Shown one piece after another: positions 33,782 through 41,082 of a stretch of DNA of 64,000 nt. Numbering within the stretch: position 1 is the first letter of the stretch; every line of letters starts with the position of its first letter. The DNA is taken from NCBI RefSeq assembly GCF_900099735.1, contig NZ_FNDT01000003.1, positions 62,001-126,000 on the forward strand. The letters are read 5' to 3'. Source of the DNA: Arthrobacter subterraneus (lineage in GTDB: Bacteria > Actinomycetota > Actinomycetes > Actinomycetales > Micrococcaceae). Below the pieces are notes generated by a model. It did not search any database. It was not told where the DNA came from and worked only from the letters and a program-made list of their open reading frames with translations. The position numbers and the translations under genes were made by a program.

Positions 33782-35583
33782 GTCCCGTCCTCCGGCGCCT
33801 GATCATTCTTCCGGAGGTCCTCCGCCACGGAACGGCGCTCGGTCAGGCTGACGGCCAGAGCGCGCAGGTGTTCCGATGACGGCTCATCCGTGAGGACGCG
33901 CAGACGGTCGGTGAAGCGCTCCCGTTCCGCGTCCATGAGCGTCTCGCAACGCTGCTGCAGCTGCCTGCGGGCCGTCCTGGTGAGCCGCCGCACGGCATCT
34001 TCGCCGAAGATCGCTTCCAGTAGCTTCTGCCCGACGACGGCGGAACCTCCCGCGATGAGAACCTCACCTCCGGTTAGGCCTGCCGTGGATGCAAACACCA
34101 CGATCATCAGGGCGACGGCCACGCCGTTGACACCGAACGAGAGCATCCGCGCCGCGAACCGCTTGTCAGCGCCTTCGGACCGGACGAGATCAAGCAGGTC
34201 CTTCTGCCAGGCGCGGATTTCACGCGCAACGGTGTCCGTGAACCCGGACGACATCACGGGTTCACCCGGGGCCAGGAGCGCGCGCCCCGCGGGCTCGGCG
34301 CGCCACTGGCGTTCGGTCTGGTCAGCGGCCTTGGCGGCTTCCTCCACGATCACGGTCTGCAGCCCGCTTTCGATGGCGGTTTCAACAGTGACCGCGCGCG
34401 GCGGCTTGCCCGTGAGGTAACCGCCGATACGGTCCCGGATCCGGCCGACCCTGGATTCGAGGCCGCGCATGAACTCGCCCGTGCCGACGAAGTCCTGCCA
34501 GCGCGCCAGTACCTCGCCACGAAGCAGGGCGCCGTCCTTGGTCGACTCAAGCACGGCTTCGAGCGCGGCGGCGTAGGACAAACGGGCTGCTTCCTCCAGG
34601 CGTCCGGCTGTTTCGGCCTGATCGTCAGCAGCGTCCGCCACCTTCTCCACCCGGCGGCCAAGTGCGCGCAACGCTCCTTCGAGAGTGCGCCGTGCGATGT
34701 CCCGCCGTCCCTCGGCATCCGCGGAGATAGCCCCGAGCCAGCGGCGGAGCGGGTCCACGCTCTCGGCGGGAAGCATGCCGAGCCCGTCGAGCCGCTCCTC
34801 GGGTATCACGAAGATCGGCGCGTGCCCCAGCTGCTCAGCAGCGAGCAGCGCGTGCAGGTCGGCCCGGATTTCCTCCTCCACGCCGTGCGGAACCCTGTCA
34901 AGAACGACGGCGAGCAGGATGTCCCGCTGGGCCGCTTCCCGCAGCAGATGCCAGGGAACGGCGTCGGCATAACGGTTGGCGGTGGTGACGAACAGCCACA
35001 GGTCAGCCGCCGCCAGCAGTTGGGAGGCGAGACGGCGGTTCTCATCAGCGATCGAATCAATATCCGGTGCATCCAGCAGGGCCAGTCCCTGCGGAATTGT
35101 CGCGTCAGGCTGCAGCAGCAGCTGGGCTGCGCTGCCGGCCTCGTCCGCCAGCGCGATCTGCGAGGCCGGCACGGCCTGTGCATCCGCACCGACGACGACG
35201 GCGCGTTGCCGGCTCAGCGTCGGCAGCACGCGGTCATCAGCGAACCAGTGCCCCTCTGCGGGATGGTGCAGCAGGATCGGCTGGCGTGTGGTGGGCCTTA
35301 TTGCACCCGACCGGGTCACCGGGTGTCCCACCAACGCATTGACCAGGGTGGATTTACCCGCCCCGGTGGAACCACCGACCACGGCGAGCAGCGGTGCGTC
35401 GAGGCTCTCGATGCGGGGCAGGATGTAATCATCGAGCTGGGCCGCGGCCGCTAGAGTCTCCCGCCGGGCGTCGGCGGCTCCCGGAGATTCCAGAGGGAAG
35501 GTCAGGCGCCCAAGCGTTTCGCGGACATTGCCCAGCAGATTGACGAGCCCCGCAGCATCGGCGTCCGGCAGCGAGGCATCCAT
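33778..35583 (-). CDS. Dynamin-like GTPase with membrane hairpin (A partner)
   Basis: 601 residues. P-loop VVGGSTGAGKSTLVNALVG near residue 68, a G2-like Thr in GAIRPTTRQP, G3-like LLDAPDIDS, and a G4-like VVLDRVPHG that lacks the usual NKxD. Long helical stalk-like region (about 290-450), then a membrane hairpin (GVAVALMIVVFASTAGLTGG, VLIAGGSAVVGQKLLEAIFG) and a helical end. Two adjacent dynamin-like genes with a GTGA overlap suggest a hetero-oligomer, as known for DynA/DynB. It may remodel membranes at division or under stress (inference). Confidence 0.8.
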   Translation of the reverse strand: MDASLPDADAAGLVNLLGNVRETLGRLTFPLESPGAADARRETLAAAAQLDDYILPRIESLDAPLLAVVGGSTGAGKSTLVNALVGHPVTRSGAIRPTTRQPILLHHPAEGHWFADDRVLPTLSRQRAVVVGADAQAVPASQIALADEAGSAAQLLLQPDATIPQGLALLDAPDIDSIADENRRLASQLLAAADLWLFVTTANRYADAVPWHLLREAAQRDILLAVVLDRVPHGVEEEIRADLHALLAAEQLGHAPIFVIPEERLDGLGMLPAESVDPLRRWLGAISADAEGRRDIARRTLEGALRALGRRVEKVADAADDQAETAGRLEEAARLSYAAALEAVLESTKDGALLRGEVLARWQDFVGTGEFMRGLESRVGRIRDRIGGYLTGKPPRAVTVETAIESGLQTVIVEEAAKAADQTERQWRAEPAGRALLAPGEPVMSSGFTDTVAREIRAWQKDLLDLVRSEGADKRFAARMLSFGVNGVAVALMIVVFASTAGLTGGEVLIAGGSAVVGQKLLEAIFGEDAVRRLTRTARRQLQQRCETLMDAERERFTDRLRVLTDEPSSEHLRALAVSLTERRSVAEDLRKNDQAPEDGT

Positions 35584-35649
35584 GGTCCCATCATGCCAGC
35601 TCCGGGGGACTTCTCAGGGATATCGGGGAGGCTGGCCGGTTAAACGAAA

Positions 35650-35679
35650 TTCCGCCCCAACCGAACGGTTGAGGCGGAA
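35650..35679 (-). terminator. Terminator after tRNA-Glu
   Basis: On the minus strand TTCCGCC-n-CAACCG, 2-nt loop, CGGTTG-n-GGCGGAA, followed by TTTCGTTT. It lies six bases past the tRNA-Glu 3' end. Confidence 0.75.
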
Positions 35680-35685
35680 CCTTTG

Positions 35686-35758
35686 TGACCCCAGCGGGAT
35701 TCGAACCCGCGTTACCGCCGTGAGAGGGCGGCGTACTAGGCCGCTATACGATGGGGCC
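35686..35758 (-). tRNA. tRNA-Glu (CTC)
   Basis: 73-nt cloverleaf on the minus strand. Acceptor GGCCCCA pairs with TGGGGTC, discriminator A. Anticodon arm CCGCC-CTCTCAC-GGCGG gives anticodon CTC. T arm GCGGG-TTCGAAT-CCCGC. CCA is not encoded. It lies in the same orientation as tRNA-Gln and gltX upstream. Confidence 0.97.
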
Positions 35759-35891
35759 AGTACTGTGCTGCCTGGCGGTTTTCCCGCCAAACGAGCTAGA
35801 TGATTGTTTCACATCCGATGCTGTGGGCCAAATTGAGCCGCTACCCGATTTATGCCGGGCAATCTGCTCAACTTATGCCGTATATACAGCG

Positions 35892-35963
35892 CTGGGGTAC
35901 CAGGACTCGAACCTAGAATGTTGGTACCAGAAACCAATGTGTTGCCAATTACACCATACCCCA
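35892..35963 (-). tRNA. tRNA-Gln (CTG)
   Basis: 72-nt cloverleaf on the minus strand. Acceptor TGGGGTA pairs with TACCCCA, discriminator G. Anticodon arm TTGGT-TTCTGGT-ACCAA gives CTG. T arm CTAGG-TTCGAGT-CCTGG. CCA is not encoded. In actinobacteria without GlnRS, the neighbouring GltX charges this tRNA with Glu and GatCAB amidates it (family knowledge). Confidence 0.97.
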
Positions 35964-36030
35964 ATGGCACTTTCCGGCGGCTTTTCCCTGCTTCGCAGCA
36001 GGTCAACCCCGTCCGCGCCGAGATACGACT

Positions 36031-36756
36031 TTACCGGATTCCCTGCATGATGCGCAAAACGTCGGTCAGAGTGGTGATCCGACGGCGGACGCTCGTGGTT
36101 TCCTGCCCGCCCCGACGGTCCAGCCACACTCCAACCAGCCCTGCCGCATCCGCCCCCTCGGCGTCGAGTACCGGATTGTCGCCCACGTACAGGGTCCGTG
36201 ACGGTTCCGTGCCCAGACGGCGCGCACCCTCGAGGTAGATCGCCGGATCGGGCTTGGCGACGCCCACCGCATCAATGCCGACGAGCGCGGCGACCCGCTG
36301 CAGGCCGGCCTTGTCGAGCTTGGCGCGCTGATAGTCGTGCACGTTGTTGCTGACGGCACCGTAAGGAATGCCCTGGCGGTCCAGCTCGTCGAGGACAGGG
36401 ATGACGTCGTCGTACGGTTCGAAATGCAGCGGCAGGATGGCTTCATAAGCGTTGTTCCACCGCACCGCAGCCTCACCCTCAAGGGGTTCAGCAAGGAAGG
36501 CGGCCTGCGCATGCCGTGCCCGGTGGAGCCGTTGCTCCACAAAACTCAGCTTTCCAGCCAGGTATTCGTCGTAGTAGCCGTGCGGGTCCTGGGTGTACAA
36601 CTGCTTGTACTCTGCCCACTCCGCCTCGGTCAGGTGCGCCAGTGTATCCGCGCCGACGTGGTGCAGAGTCCTGCCCATCGCAGTCTCAAGGTCCACGAGG
36701 GTGTCATCGATGTCGAACAGGACGCCCTGGATCGGGGCGCCGGACTCACTCTTCAT
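36031..36756 (-). CDS. HAD-family hydrolase
   Basis: 241 residues. Phosphatase of the haloacid dehalogenase superfamily: motif [16 protein letters not shown] (nucleophile Asp), a helical cap with [20 protein letters not shown], motif [10 protein letters not shown], motif III Lys in [15 protein letters not shown], motif [19 protein letters not shown]. Subclass I cap suggests a small phosphorylated metabolite as substrate. The start overlaps the end of gltX by 11 bases, so it is translated with it. Its product may be a housekeeping phosphatase; a link to glutamyl-tRNA metabolism is not shown. Confidence 0.9.
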   Translation of the reverse strand: MKSESGAPIQGVLFDIDDTLVDLETAMGRTLHHVGADTLAHLTEAEWAEYKQLYTQDPHGYYDEYLAGKLSFVEQRLHRARHAQAAFLAEPLEGEAAVRWNNAYEAILPLHFEPYDDVIPVLDELDRQGIPYGAVSNNVHDYQRAKLDKAGLQRVAALVGIDAVGVAKPDPAIYLEGARRLGTEPSRTLYVGDNPVLDAEGADAAGLVGVWLDRRGGQETTSVRRRITTLTDVLRIMQGIR

Positions 36757-38242
36757 ACAATGCCCTCACACGGGCCAGGGACGATTCCCTGCCGAGGATC
36801 ACCATGGACTCAAACAGGGGAGGTGAAATCCTCCGCCCGGAAACGGCAGTGCGGACAGGCCCGAAGGCTACCCGGGGCTTAAGCCCCAGCTCATCCACGA
36901 GCACAGCGCGCAGGGCCGCCTGAAGGGACTCCGCGGTCCATTCCGCCTCCTCGAGGGCGCGGAGCGCAGCGGCGAGAACCTCCTTATAGTTCCCCGGCAA
37001 TGCCTTGCGGGCGTCTTCGGCGATCCCGATCTCGCTGTCCGGGCGGAACAGGAAGCCGATCATCTCCGGGGCCTCACCGAGGAGGGTGATCCGTTCCTGG
37101 ATCAGCGGCGCAGCTTCCGTGAGGATCGCGAGCTCGCGTGGACCGAGGGTCTGCTTGATCAGTCCGGCCGACTGCAGGTACGGGAGCAGCCGCATCCGGA
37201 AGTCCTCCGGGTCCAGCAGTCGCACGTGGGATCCGTTGATCGCCTCCGCCTTCTTCACATCGAAGCGGGCGGGGTTGGCGAGCACGTCCTGCACGTCGAA
37301 CTTCGCGACAAGCTCATCCACCGTGAAGATGTCCTCATCAGCGCTCAGCGACCAGCCCAGCAGCGAGAGATAGTTGAGCAGCCCTTCAGGGATGAACCCG
37401 CGCTCCCTGTGCAGGAACAGATTGGACTCGGGATCGCGCTTGGAGAGCTTCTTGTTGCCCTGTCCCATGACATAGGGCAAGTGACCGAAGAGTGGCATAT
37501 GCCGCGCTACGCCAATGTCGATCAGTGCCCGGTACAGTGCCACCTGTCGTGGCGTTGAAGACAGCAGGTCCTCGCCGCGCAGCACATGGGTGATACCCAT
37601 GAGGGCGTCGTCCACCGGGTTGACCAGCGTATAGAGCGGAGCGCCGTTCGCGCGGACTACCGCGAAGTCCGGAACGCTGCCGGCGGCGAAGGTGATCTCG
37701 CCCCGGACCAGATCGGTGAACGTAATATCCTCATCCGGCATGCGAAGACGCAGCACAGCGGGCTTTCCTGCGGCCTTGTAGGCCGCCTTCTGTTCCTCGG
37801 TGAGGTCCCGGTCATAGTTGTCGTACCCGAGCTTGACGTCACGGCCTGCGCTTCTGTGCCGCTCCTCCACCTCATCAGGGGTCGAGTACGACTCGTAGAG
37901 GTGGCCTGCCGCGACCAGCCGGGCAATGACATCCTGGTAGATCCCGCTTCGCTGCGACTGACGGTAGGGTCCGTGCGGTCCGCCGACCTCAACGCCTTCA
38001 TCCCAGTCAATCCCCAGCCACTTCAGTGCGTCGAGAAGCTGCTCGTAGCTTTCCTCACTGTCGCGGGCCGCGTCAGTGTCCTCGATTCGAAACACCATTG
38101 TTCCGCCGGTATGCCTGGCATACGCCCAGTTGAATAGGGCGGTCCTGATCAGACCGACGTGCGGCACGCCTGTGGGGGAAGGGCAGAAGCGAACCCGTAC
38201 AGGAGTTTCGGGTGTGACAGTGGGGAGGGAAGCAGTAGTCAT
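36746..38242 (-). CDS. gltX: Glutamyl-tRNA synthetase
   Basis: 498 residues, typical class Ib GluRS. It charges tRNA-Glu, and in GlnRS-lacking actinobacteria also tRNA-Gln. The HIGH-type motif is in [20 protein letters not shown], the KMSKS-type in [15 protein letters not shown]. Other blocks are [20 protein letters not shown] and [21 protein letters not shown] chose ATG 38242, where the conserved [12 protein letters not shown] follows 17 codons later; longer frames run into non-homologous sequence. Both tRNA-Glu(CTC) and tRNA-Gln(CTG) genes lie downstream in the same orientation. Confidence 0.96.
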   Translation of the reverse strand: MTTASLPTVTPETPVRVRFCPSPTGVPHVGLIRTALFNWAYARHTGGTMVFRIEDTDAARDSEESYEQLLDALKWLGIDWDEGVEVGGPHGPYRQSQRSGIYQDVIARLVAAGHLYESYSTPDEVEERHRSAGRDVKLGYDNYDRDLTEEQKAAYKAAGKPAVLRLRMPDEDITFTDLVRGEITFAAGSVPDFAVVRANGAPLYTLVNPVDDALMGITHVLRGEDLLSSTPRQVALYRALIDIGVARHMPLFGHLPYVMGQGNKKLSKRDPESNLFLHRERGFIPEGLLNYLSLLGWSLSADEDIFTVDELVAKFDVQDVLANPARFDVKKAEAINGSHVRLLDPEDFRMRLLPYLQSAGLIKQTLGPRELAILTEAAPLIQERITLLGEAPEMIGFLFRPDSEIGIAEDARKALPGNYKEVLAAALRALEEAEWTAESLQAALRAVLVDELGLKPRVAFGPVRTAVSGRRISPPLFESMVILGRESSLARVRALYEE

Positions 38243-38304
38243 GATGGAGCCCAGTCTACTGTCCGACGGTGAGCCGACCGGCAGGATCCCTGGCGGCAGG
38301 GTCC

Positions 38305-39078
38305 CTAGCGGCGGACCGGGTTGGACAACCGCCCGATGCCCTCGATTTCCACCTCGTAACGCTGCCCTTCCCTGATGAGGCCCACCCCTGCGGGAGTGCC
38401 CGTAAGGATGATGTCTCCCGGCAGGAGGGTGAACGCCTGCGACACGTAGGACACCAGATCCCTGACGCCCCAAATCATCTGGTTGGTGGAACCGTCCTGT
38501 TTGAGCTCCCCGTCGAGGCGTCCGCGCACAGCAAGGTTCTCTGTATCGAGTTCCGTCTCGATCCACGGACCGATCGGGCAGGAAGTGTCGAACCCTTTTG
38601 CCCTGGCCCATTGGTTGTCGGTCTTCTGGATGTCCCGCGCAGTGAGGTCATTGGCACAGGTGTAGCCAAAAATGACATCATCCACGCGCTCCACCGGTAC
38701 GTCCTTGCAGATCCGTCCGATGACCACGGCGAGCTCCGACTCATACGAGATTTCCTCGGAGAAGGACGGCAGGACCACCGGGTCACCGGGGCCGATGACC
38801 GACGTGTTCGGCTTGAGGAACATCAGCGGCGCGGGCGGCACCTCGTTACCCAGTTCGGCAGCGTGATCGGCATAGTTCCGACCGATGCCGATGACTTTGC
38901 TGCGTGGGATCACGGGTGCAAGAAGCCGGACTTCTTCCAGCGCGTGCCGCACCCCCGTCGGTTGAACACCGCCGTAGAACGGGTCGCCGCTGATTACGGC
39001 TACTTCCTCTTCCCCTTCAGGGCCCTCTACAAGGCCGAACGCTGGATCATCATTGAGCACAAACCGGGCGATACGCAT
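38305..39078 (-). CDS. Fumarylacetoacetate hydrolase family protein
   Basis: 257 residues. FAH superfamily, with the metal-binding acids in [18 protein letters not shown] (Glu residues) and [16 protein letters not shown] (Asp). Also [20 protein letters not shown] near the start and [20 protein letters not shown] near the end. Members hydrolyse or decarboxylate acylpyruvates and 2-hydroxymuconate-type acids. Commonly found next to gltX in this group; an acylpyruvase/oxaloacetate decarboxylase-like housekeeping role is possible. It lies 62 bases upstream of gltX on the same strand. Confidence 0.9.
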   Translation of the reverse strand: MRIARFVLNDDPAFGLVEGPEGEEEVAVISGDPFYGGVQPTGVRHALEEVRLLAPVIPRSKVIGIGRNYADHAAELGNEVPPAPLMFLKPNTSVIGPGDPVVLPSFSEEISYESELAVVIGRICKDVPVERVDDVIFGYTCANDLTARDIQKTDNQWARAKGFDTSCPIGPWIETELDTENLAVRGRLDGELKQDGSTNQMIWGVRDLVSYVSQAFTLLPGDIILTGTPAGVGLIREGQRYEVEIEGIGRLSNPVRR

Positions 39079-39181
39079 GGACCAAGGCTAATACACCCGC
39101 CGGATAGCATGCAGGGCAGCTAACACGCAGGCAGCGCGGGACGCCCGCCTCCGCACGGTAAGGGGGTGCGTTCAGGACCTG

Positions 39182-39325
39182 TCAGTGGGGCCAGTCGTCA
39201 ATGAGGATGCCGTAGGTGACCACACCCGACCTCAGTGCAGGCGCTGCGTCTTTGGCGACAGCTGCCGACCCCCCGCCCAGTGCGAGCGCCGCCGTCAGCA
39301 GGAGAACTGCGGAGAGTCTTTTCAT
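39182..39325 (-). CDS. Small secreted pro-peptide 1, divergent from TPR protein 1
   Basis: 47 residues. Signal peptide MKRLSAVLLLTAALALGGG then SAAVA, with an Ala-x-Ala cleavage expected after residue 24. The 23-residue mature part opens KDAAPALRSGVV and ends TYGILIDDWPH. The ATG follows AAGGA with 8-base spacing. The signal peptide is clearly homologous to that of the small gene at 40688-40843 (MKKVSATLLL and so on), but the mature parts differ except for a Trp-Pro. It diverges from a TPR-protein gene, exactly as the second copy does. I infer a secreted signalling peptide precursor; a bacteriocin-like or structural peptide is possible. Short length explains why gene callers may miss it. Confidence 0.72.
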   Translation of the reverse strand: MKRLSAVLLLTAALALGGGSAAVAKDAAPALRSGVVTYGILIDDWPH

Positions 39326-39354
39326 GTCGGGTTCCTTCGACGAAGAATCGCGGA

Positions 39355-39381
39355 CTGACCTATGTCAGATGATTCAGTATA
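39355..39381 (-). promoter_or_regulatory. Promoter box and dyad of pro-peptide 1
   Basis: On the minus strand TATACT (39381-39376) continues as TATACTGAA, identical to the second small gene. No clear -35 hexamer exists at 17 bp. CTGAC, 4 bases, GTCAG (39355-39368) lies at the predicted transcript start. Confidence 0.5.
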
Positions 39382-39562
39382 CGTAGGAAGTGTGATATGC
39401 AACACCCCGGGGCAGCATCTTCCCTGCGGCGCGTGCAACTCATCGCTCTCCGGTTGCGGCGTCTGTCCCAACCGGACCTTTCGGCATAAACTCAAGGGAC
39501 AGCACGTCGGAACCGCGGCGACCGCATTGCCGTTTCGACGCAACCTCAGACAAGGCGGAAGC

Positions 39563-40591
39563 GTGGCAGCGCATCGTTCGGGCGACCTGATCATGGTGGA
39601 GCTGCGCGCACGTGAGGCCTGGAGTCAGCGAGACTACGGCACTGCCAGGCGTCTGGCGGGGTCCGCCGTCGAACTCGCCGCTGCTGCGGACGATCATCAC
39701 GCCTGGTGGAATATGACTTTCCTCCAGGCAGAGTGCCTCCGCGAGGAAGGATCGCTCGATCAATCCCTCCAATACGCTGAGGCGCTGGGCACCAGCCATC
39801 TCACCCTCGATTCCGATGCCCTGAAGGCGCGCGTCCACACCCTCGCCGCCGTCTGCCAGCAGGGGCTTGGGCATCTCGATCAGGCAGTGGACAGTGCAAC
39901 CATTGCGGTGAGGAGTGCGGCTTCGGTGCGTGATGCTCCGGAGCTCCAGATCGAGGCCCACCATGCGCTTATCGCTGCGCTTGCGGAAAGCGGCCGCCTG
40001 GACGAAGCCTGGAGCACGTGCCTGGATCTCTCCACCCACATCACACCGGCCATCCATACCCAGACTGCGGGCAAGGCGTACTGGGTTATCGGGAATGTTG
40101 CGTTCATGCGCCACCAGGTCGACGACGGCACAAAGTTCCACCGCCTTGCGGCGGAGCATCTCACCCCGAACAATGACCTGGACCTGTGGGCACGGTTCAA
40201 CCGCGCGTCAGCTTCCCGGCGACTCGCCGCCGGCGTGGTCGATGCGGAAACACTCGAGTGCATCGAAAGGGCCGAAGTAGCCAGCTCCATTGTGGGCGGC
40301 ACCGAACGGGACCGGCTTCAGCTCTCCCTGACGCGCGCACACTGGCTATTCCTCACGAGCCAGCTCAACGCTGCTGTTGAACGGCTACGGCCCATCTGCG
40401 CGGACGGGTCGGTGCTGTCCCGGCAAACCGAGGGGGAAGCGAACCTGCTGCTTGCCCAGGCGCTATCTGCACGGGGCGAGGAGCTCGAAGCCCTGGCTCA
40501 TTTCGACCTGAGTGAACAGTGTTTCATCGAGGCCGGAGCACCTGACCGGGCCGCGCATGTGCGTGAGCTGGTCACCAGGCTCCGTTCCTAG
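39563..40591 (+). CDS. TPR-repeat protein 1 (putative peptide receptor, Rap/RRNPP-like)
   Basis: 342 residues, almost entirely helical with degenerate tetratricopeptide repeats: ELRAREAWSQRDYGTARRLA at the start, ALIAALAESGRLDEAWSTCL mid-protein, ALSARGEELEALAHFDLSEQ near the end. No HTH, membrane segment or enzymatic motif. About 60% identical by eye to TPR protein 2; the best conserved blocks are QTAGKAYWVIGNVA, NDLDLWARFNRASA and ETLECIERAE. I chose GTG 39563 because it aligns with the start of the paralogue and follows AAGGCGGAAG; an ATG 67 codons earlier overlaps the peptide promoter region. It diverges from pro-peptide 1, suggesting a peptide receptor (inference). Confidence 0.8.
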   Translation: MAAHRSGDLIMVELRAREAWSQRDYGTARRLAGSAVELAAAADDHHAWWNMTFLQAECLREEGSLDQSLQYAEALGTSHLTLDSDALKARVHTLAAVCQQGLGHLDQAVDSATIAVRSAASVRDAPELQIEAHHALIAALAESGRLDEAWSTCLDLSTHITPAIHTQTAGKAYWVIGNVAFMRHQVDDGTKFHRLAAEHLTPNNDLDLWARFNRASASRRLAAGVVDAETLECIERAEVASSIVGGTERDRLQLSLTRAHWLFLTSQLNAAVERLRPICADGSVLSRQTEGEANLLLAQALSARGEELEALAHFDLSEQCFIEAGAPDRAAHVRELVTRLRS

Positions 40592-40609
40592 AATCCAGCA
40601 CACAGGACA

Positions 40610-40649
40610 AAGGGCCCGACATCAGACAAGCGTCCGACGCCGGGCCCTT
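40610..40649. terminator. Bidirectional hairpin between TPR1 and pro-peptide 2
   Basis: AAGGGCCCG and CGGGCCCTT, 9-bp arms around a 22-base loop that can pair internally. It serves the convergent ends of TPR protein 1 and pro-peptide 2. Confidence 0.65.
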
Positions 40650-40687
40650 GCTGACCCTCAAAGCCAGGATCAGTGGGAACGCACTCG

Positions 40688-40843
40688 TTACACAGTGGAG
40701 CGGGTGCTGTCCGGCCAGTTACCGCTCTTCGCAGTAGTTGTACCCGAGTCCGGCCAGTTACCACTCTTGGCGGCATGAGCAGCTGTGCCGCCCCCAACCA
40801 GAAGCAACGCAGTCAGCAAGAGAGTTGCGGAGACCTTTTTCAT
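40688..40843 (-). CDS. Small secreted pro-peptide 2 with two tandem 13-residue units
   Basis: 51 residues. Signal peptide of 24 residues (MKKVSATLLLTALLLVGGG, TAAHA; cut after AHA). The mature 27 residues are AKSGNWPDSGTTT, then AKSGNWPDSTRST, then Val: two 13-residue units filling the whole mature region. The nine residues AKSGNWPDS are identical in both. Start ATG follows AAGGG with 7-base spacing. It diverges from TPR protein 2. Tandem repeats in a secreted precursor are typical of pheromone precursors that yield several copies of one peptide. No cleavage enzyme is identified here. The signal peptide is homologous to pro-peptide 1. Confidence 0.78.
   Translation of the reverse strand: MKKVSATLLLTALLLVGGGTAAHAAKSGNWPDSGTTTAKSGNWPDSTRSTV
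40709..40762 (-). repeat. 39-bp-period in-frame repeat inside pro-peptide 2
   Basis: GTCCGGCCAGTTACC occurs at 40709-40723 and 40748-40762 on the + strand, 39 bases apart (13 codons). Synonymous differences on either side show that the peptide repeat, not just the DNA, is kept. Confidence 0.85.
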
Positions 40844-40892
40844 GATTTGCCCTTGTCACTTGGATGGACGCAGAAAGACCATTTGCTTTCCG

Positions 40893-40915
40893 CGCTGCAC
40901 AGCGTCTTCAGTATA
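40893..40915 (-). promoter_or_regulatory. Promoter box and dyad of pro-peptide 2
   Basis: On the minus strand TATACT (40915-40910) continues TATACTGAA as in pro-peptide 1. CGCTG, 2 bases, CAGCG (40893-40904) lies at the predicted transcript start. A TGAC-N6-GTCA dyad sits upstream at 40938-40951. Confidence 0.5.
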
Positions 40916-41082
40916 TGGAGCAGAGCGGGCCAATGGGTGACTTTTTTGTCATCTTTTCCGCAGTTTTCACTCGGGCTAGGGAAAATCCGGGACTTCCTGG
41001 GTCTCAGCACCCACAATGGTGCAGACGGTTCTGACAATATGATCCGCAACGGACCGCTCCCAGCAATCATTGGAACGAGGCC

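Noticed and set aside
35686-35963. tRNA genes as integration site of a mobile element
   Set aside because: No integrase, no duplicated tRNA 3' end and ordinary core genes on both sides.
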